Positions 61,854 to 64,000 of a stretch of 64,000 nucleotides of DNA are shown one piece after another. The position numbers and the translations under genes were made by a program. Positions within the stretch are counted from its first letter, which is position 1, and the number at the start of each line of letters is the position of its first letter. The notes beneath the pieces are model-generated. The model did not search any database. It saw only the letters and a list, made by a program, of their open reading frames with translations, and had not been told where the DNA came from. The DNA comes from DATLGB01 sp963740765 (GTDB taxonomy: Bacteria; Actinomycetota; Thermoleophilia; Solirubrobacterales; Solirubrobacteraceae): assembly GCA_963740765.1 (NCBI GenBank), contig CAVUFN010000008.1, forward strand, positions 434,001 to 498,000, written 5' to 3'.

Positions 61854-61874
61854 AGCATAACGCAAGCCCATTGC
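61854..61874 (-). promoter_or_regulatory. Candidate -10 (TATGCT) and GCAA-N5-TTGC inverted repeat before the Fur-family gene
   Basis: On the minus strand TATGCT (61854-61859) lies 8 bases before the ATG. Just upstream is a 13-base inverted repeat with GCAA and TTGC arms (61862-61874), in a locally AT-rich patch. It could be an autoregulatory site, but it is shorter than classical Fur/Zur boxes. Confidence 0.35.
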
Positions 61875-61933
61875 AAAACGTACCCGTGTCGCCTACCGGT
61901 GGATGGACCCACCGCTACGCGACACGCGATCGC

Positions 61934-62923
61934 TCAGGAGACGACGCGGAGGGCGCGGGGGCGGACGGTGAAGACGGCCTCGTCGAACGCGCCGACGTAG
62001 TCGCCGTCCACCTGCACGGGGACCTCGCGGCCGTCCGCGCTGCGCACCGACATCGACTGGAACCCGGGGAACGGCGTGACCCGCCGGTGGCGGTCGACCT
62101 TCGCGCGGCGCGAAAGGGCGCGGTACATCACGGTGGGGACGTCGATCGCGGCCGCGCGCTCGAGCACGACGCCGCCGAGGTCCCCGGAGTCGAGCGTCTG
62201 GCCGTCCACGAGCTCGATCGGGGTGTCGCGGAAGAACGTGTAGGGGTCGCCGTTCTGGATGAAGGCGGAGACGCCCGTGACCTCCTCGCCCTCGCACGAC
62301 GCGACGAGCTTCGGCGGGCTGATCACGTAGCGGCGCATGAACACGCCGATCGCCGAGGCGGTGTAGAACATCGGCCCGTAGCGGGCCTTGAGCTTCGGGT
62401 GGGAGTCGACGCGGCGGACGACCGAGGCGTCCAGGCCGGCGCCGGCGGCGAAGGTGAACAGGCGGCCGTTGACCTCGCCGAGGTCGACCCAGCGCGGGTG
62501 CCAGTCGTCGGCGATGCGCAGCAGGTGCTCGGTGGCGTCGACGACGTCGTTGGGGAGTCCGAGCATGCGCGGGTAGACGTTGGTGGCGCCGCCGGGAAGG
62601 CAGGTGAGCGGGGTGTCGGAGCCGGCGAGGCCGTTGGCGGCCTCGTTGATCGTCCCGTCGCCACCGAAGGCGACGACGACGTCGTAGCCCTCGCCGGCGG
62701 CCTCGCGGCACAGCTCGGTGGCGTGGCCGGGACGCGCGGTGTCGATCGCCTCGACGTCGTAACGGCCGTTGAGCGCGGCGACGACCAGGTGCTTCAACCG
62801 GTCCGACACCGTGGTGGCGTACGGGTTGACGATGATGAGCATCCGCTTCGTCGCCGTCGGCGCCGTCAGGGACGCCGCCTCTTCGAGGCGGGAGAACTCG
62901 TCGGTCCGGCTAGAGGAAGCCAC
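61934..62923 (-). CDS. Diacylglycerol kinase family lipid kinase (YegS/DagK-like)
   Basis: A 329-residue lipid kinase. LIIVNPYATTVSDRLK starts the catalytic domain, VVAFGGDGTINEAANGLAGS is the nucleotide loop, and LTCLPGGATNVYPRML follows. The C-terminal beta domain carries VPVQVDGDYVGAFDEAVF. Members phosphorylate diacylglycerol or make phosphatidylinositol-type lipids. The GTG at 62923 overlaps the corA end by 14 bases; an ATG at 62842 directly before the kinase core is possible. It is second in a corA-kinase operon. Confidence 0.93.
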   Translation of the reverse strand: MASSSRTDEFSRLEEAASLTAPTATKRMLIIVNPYATTVSDRLKHLVVAALNGRYDVEAIDTARPGHATELCREAAGEGYDVVVAFGGDGTINEAANGLAGSDTPLTCLPGGATNVYPRMLGLPNDVVDATEHLLRIADDWHPRWVDLGEVNGRLFTFAAGAGLDASVVRRVDSHPKLKARYGPMFYTASAIGVFMRRYVISPPKLVASCEGEEVTGVSAFIQNGDPYTFFRDTPIELVDGQTLDSGDLGGVVLERAAAIDVPTVMYRALSRRAKVDRHRRVTPFPGFQSMSVRSADGREVPVQVDGDYVGAFDEAVFTVRPRALRVVS

Positions 62924-63902
62924 GCTTCCTGAAGTAGTAGCCCAGACCCCCGAGGGTTACGCCCATGACGACGATGATCACCCAGAACGCGTGGATCGAC
63001 CCCTCGCCGGGCACCTCGACGTTCATCCCGAACACGCTCGCGATCAGGGTCAGTGGGAGCAGGATGACGCTGAACACGGTGAGGACGCGGAACAGGTCGT
63101 TCGCGCGGTGGGCGAGCACGGACTCGTTGGTGGACTCGAGCGCCTCGACCACCTCCTTGAAGTTCTCGAGCATGTCCCAGATCCGCTCCCACGCATCGTT
63201 GATGTCGTCGAAGTAGATGTCGAGGTCGTCCGGGATGTAGCGCGCCTTGTTGCGCTCGAGGTCGCGGAAGGTGGCCCGCTGCGGGCGGACGATCTTGCGG
63301 AAGTTGATGATCTCCTGCTTGACGTTGGACAGGTCGCGCACGATGTCCTCGGAGTTGCCCTCGAAGATCTCCTCCTCGATGCGGTCGAGCTTGTTGCCCA
63401 TCTTGCGCAGCATGGGGAAGGAGGCGTCCACGCAGGAGTCGATGATCCGGTACAGCAGGTAGCCGGCGCCCTTGTCGAAGTGCTGCTCGCGGATCTCCTC
63501 GTTGGTGCGGCAGCGCTCGAACAGGTATTCGACCGGCCGCAGCTCCTCGTTGGGGAGCGTGATGACGAAGTCCGGGCCGATGAAGATGTCGAGCTCGGCG
63601 GCGTTCAGGCGCCCGACGCGCTTGTCGAAGCGCGGGAAGTGCAGGACGATGAACAGGTAGTCGTCGTACTCGTCGACCTTCGGACGCTGGTTGCGGCTGT
63701 AGACGTCCTCGTAATCGAGCGGGTGGAACTCGAAGCGCTCCTCGAGCCAGGCCTGGTCGGCCGGGCGCGGGTGCTCGATGTTGATCCAGCGCAGGCCGGG
63801 CGCCTCGACCGTTTCGGCGCGCGGCTCGTCGGTGCGCGGAGCCTCAGGCGCCTCTACGGGGCGCAGGCGACGGCCGATGCGGGGCTTCGGAAGCGAGGGC
63901 AT
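62910..63902 (-). CDS. corA: CorA family magnesium/divalent cation channel
   Basis: A 330-residue protein: a cytoplasmic funnel domain (about 30-265) with long helices (ALESTNESVLAHRANDLFRV), then two membrane helices. The first ends in the signature GMN (FGMNVEVPGEGSIHAFW) and the second is followed by the basic tail YYFRKRGFL. This is the pentameric CorA channel. The ATG at 63902 is used; an N-terminal extension of about 35 residues is proline- and arginine-rich. Confidence 0.95.
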   Translation of the reverse strand: MPSLPKPRIGRRLRPVEAPEAPRTDEPRAETVEAPGLRWINIEHPRPADQAWLEERFEFHPLDYEDVYSRNQRPKVDEYDDYLFIVLHFPRFDKRVGRLNAAELDIFIGPDFVITLPNEELRPVEYLFERCRTNEEIREQHFDKGAGYLLYRIIDSCVDASFPMLRKMGNKLDRIEEEIFEGNSEDIVRDLSNVKQEIINFRKIVRPQRATFRDLERNKARYIPDDLDIYFDDINDAWERIWDMLENFKEVVEALESTNESVLAHRANDLFRVLTVFSVILLPLTLIASVFGMNVEVPGEGSIHAFWVIIVVMGVTLGGLGYYFRKRGFL

Positions 63903-63956
63903 GATGCCGACTCGGAGGCTCCTCAGGCATGGGCAACGTCACAGACGGGAGGGTAC

Positions 63957-63985
63957 CTGATAGGTTCGTAGGCGAATCGCATCAA
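63957..63985 (-). promoter_or_regulatory. Candidate promoter for corA
   Basis: On the minus strand TTGATG (63980-63985), a 17-base spacer and TATCAG (63957-63962) match the sigma-70 pattern at four of six positions each. A leader of about 50 bases would precede corA. The last bases of the window are purine-rich (GTGGAGGGAT) and could be the ribosome site of a plus-strand gene just outside; no gene is visible there. Confidence 0.38.
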
Positions 63986-64000
63986 GAGGGGTGGAGGGAT

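Overview
The window is 64 kb of very GC-rich, densely coding chromosomal DNA. The gene content points to an actinobacterium of the Thermoleophilia/Solirubrobacterales type (my inference): separate PdxS/PdxT, single-protein SecDF, Rel and RuvCAB in an actinobacterial-like order, DipZ, many GTG/TTG starts, and a very high C/G frequency at third codon positions. I see no tRNA, rRNA, CRISPR array, insertion sequence or phage gene, and no gene-free stretch longer than 300 bases. Genes are tightly packed. Neighbours on the same strand very often overlap by ATGA, GTGA or TTGA, and convergent genes often overlap by 4 to 40 bases.

Layout. 0-3.2 kb: GluQRS-like synthetase (cut by the window edge), RmlC, an RpiR-type regulator and the PLP synthase PdxST. 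3.2-13.8 kb: two very large secreted proteins on the minus strand, in one operon. The first is an RHS/YD-repeat protein whose domain order resembles bacterial teneurin-like proteins; its N-terminal third is broken by about twenty single-base slips. The second is a beta-repeat protein built of five ~200-residue repeats. 13.9-18.4 kb: macro-domain hydrolase, TetR regulator, and divergently a secreted arylsulfotransferase plus a sulfatase behind a promoter/operator readable in the sequence. 18.4-24.2 kb: a five-gene minus-strand operon with two methyltransferases, proline dehydrogenase, glutamate-semialdehyde dehydrogenase and a Tat-type FAD oxidase.

24.2-42.2 kb: an envelope glycan region with GT2, GT4 and GT87 glycosyltransferases, five methyltransferases (one FkbM), an amine-oxidase-like flavoprotein, phosphomannomutase, a glucose-1-phosphate cytidylyltransferase-like enzyme and, embedded among them, the sulfate-activation genes cysD-cysN-cysC. 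An HD-GYP membrane protein lies inside it. An apparent 639-residue GT2-GT4 fusion near 41.2 kb is better read as two genes joined by a one-base insertion.

42.2-64 kb: mostly housekeeping genes. These are RidA, cupin, YebC, aldo/keto reductase, MMPL transporter, RuvC-RuvA-RuvB, DipZ, a zinc-ribbon/PAS protein, SecDF, RecJ, bifunctional Rel, a ZIP transporter with its Fur-family regulator, a diacylglycerol-kinase-family lipid kinase and CorA.

A sequence-wide signal is a TANNNT hexamer 6-10 bases upstream of many start codons, as expected for leaderless transcripts. The parts most worth a second look are the teneurin-like/beta-repeat operon, the sulfotransferase/sulfatase locus with its palindrome, and the cluster of indels at 11.1-13.2 kb.
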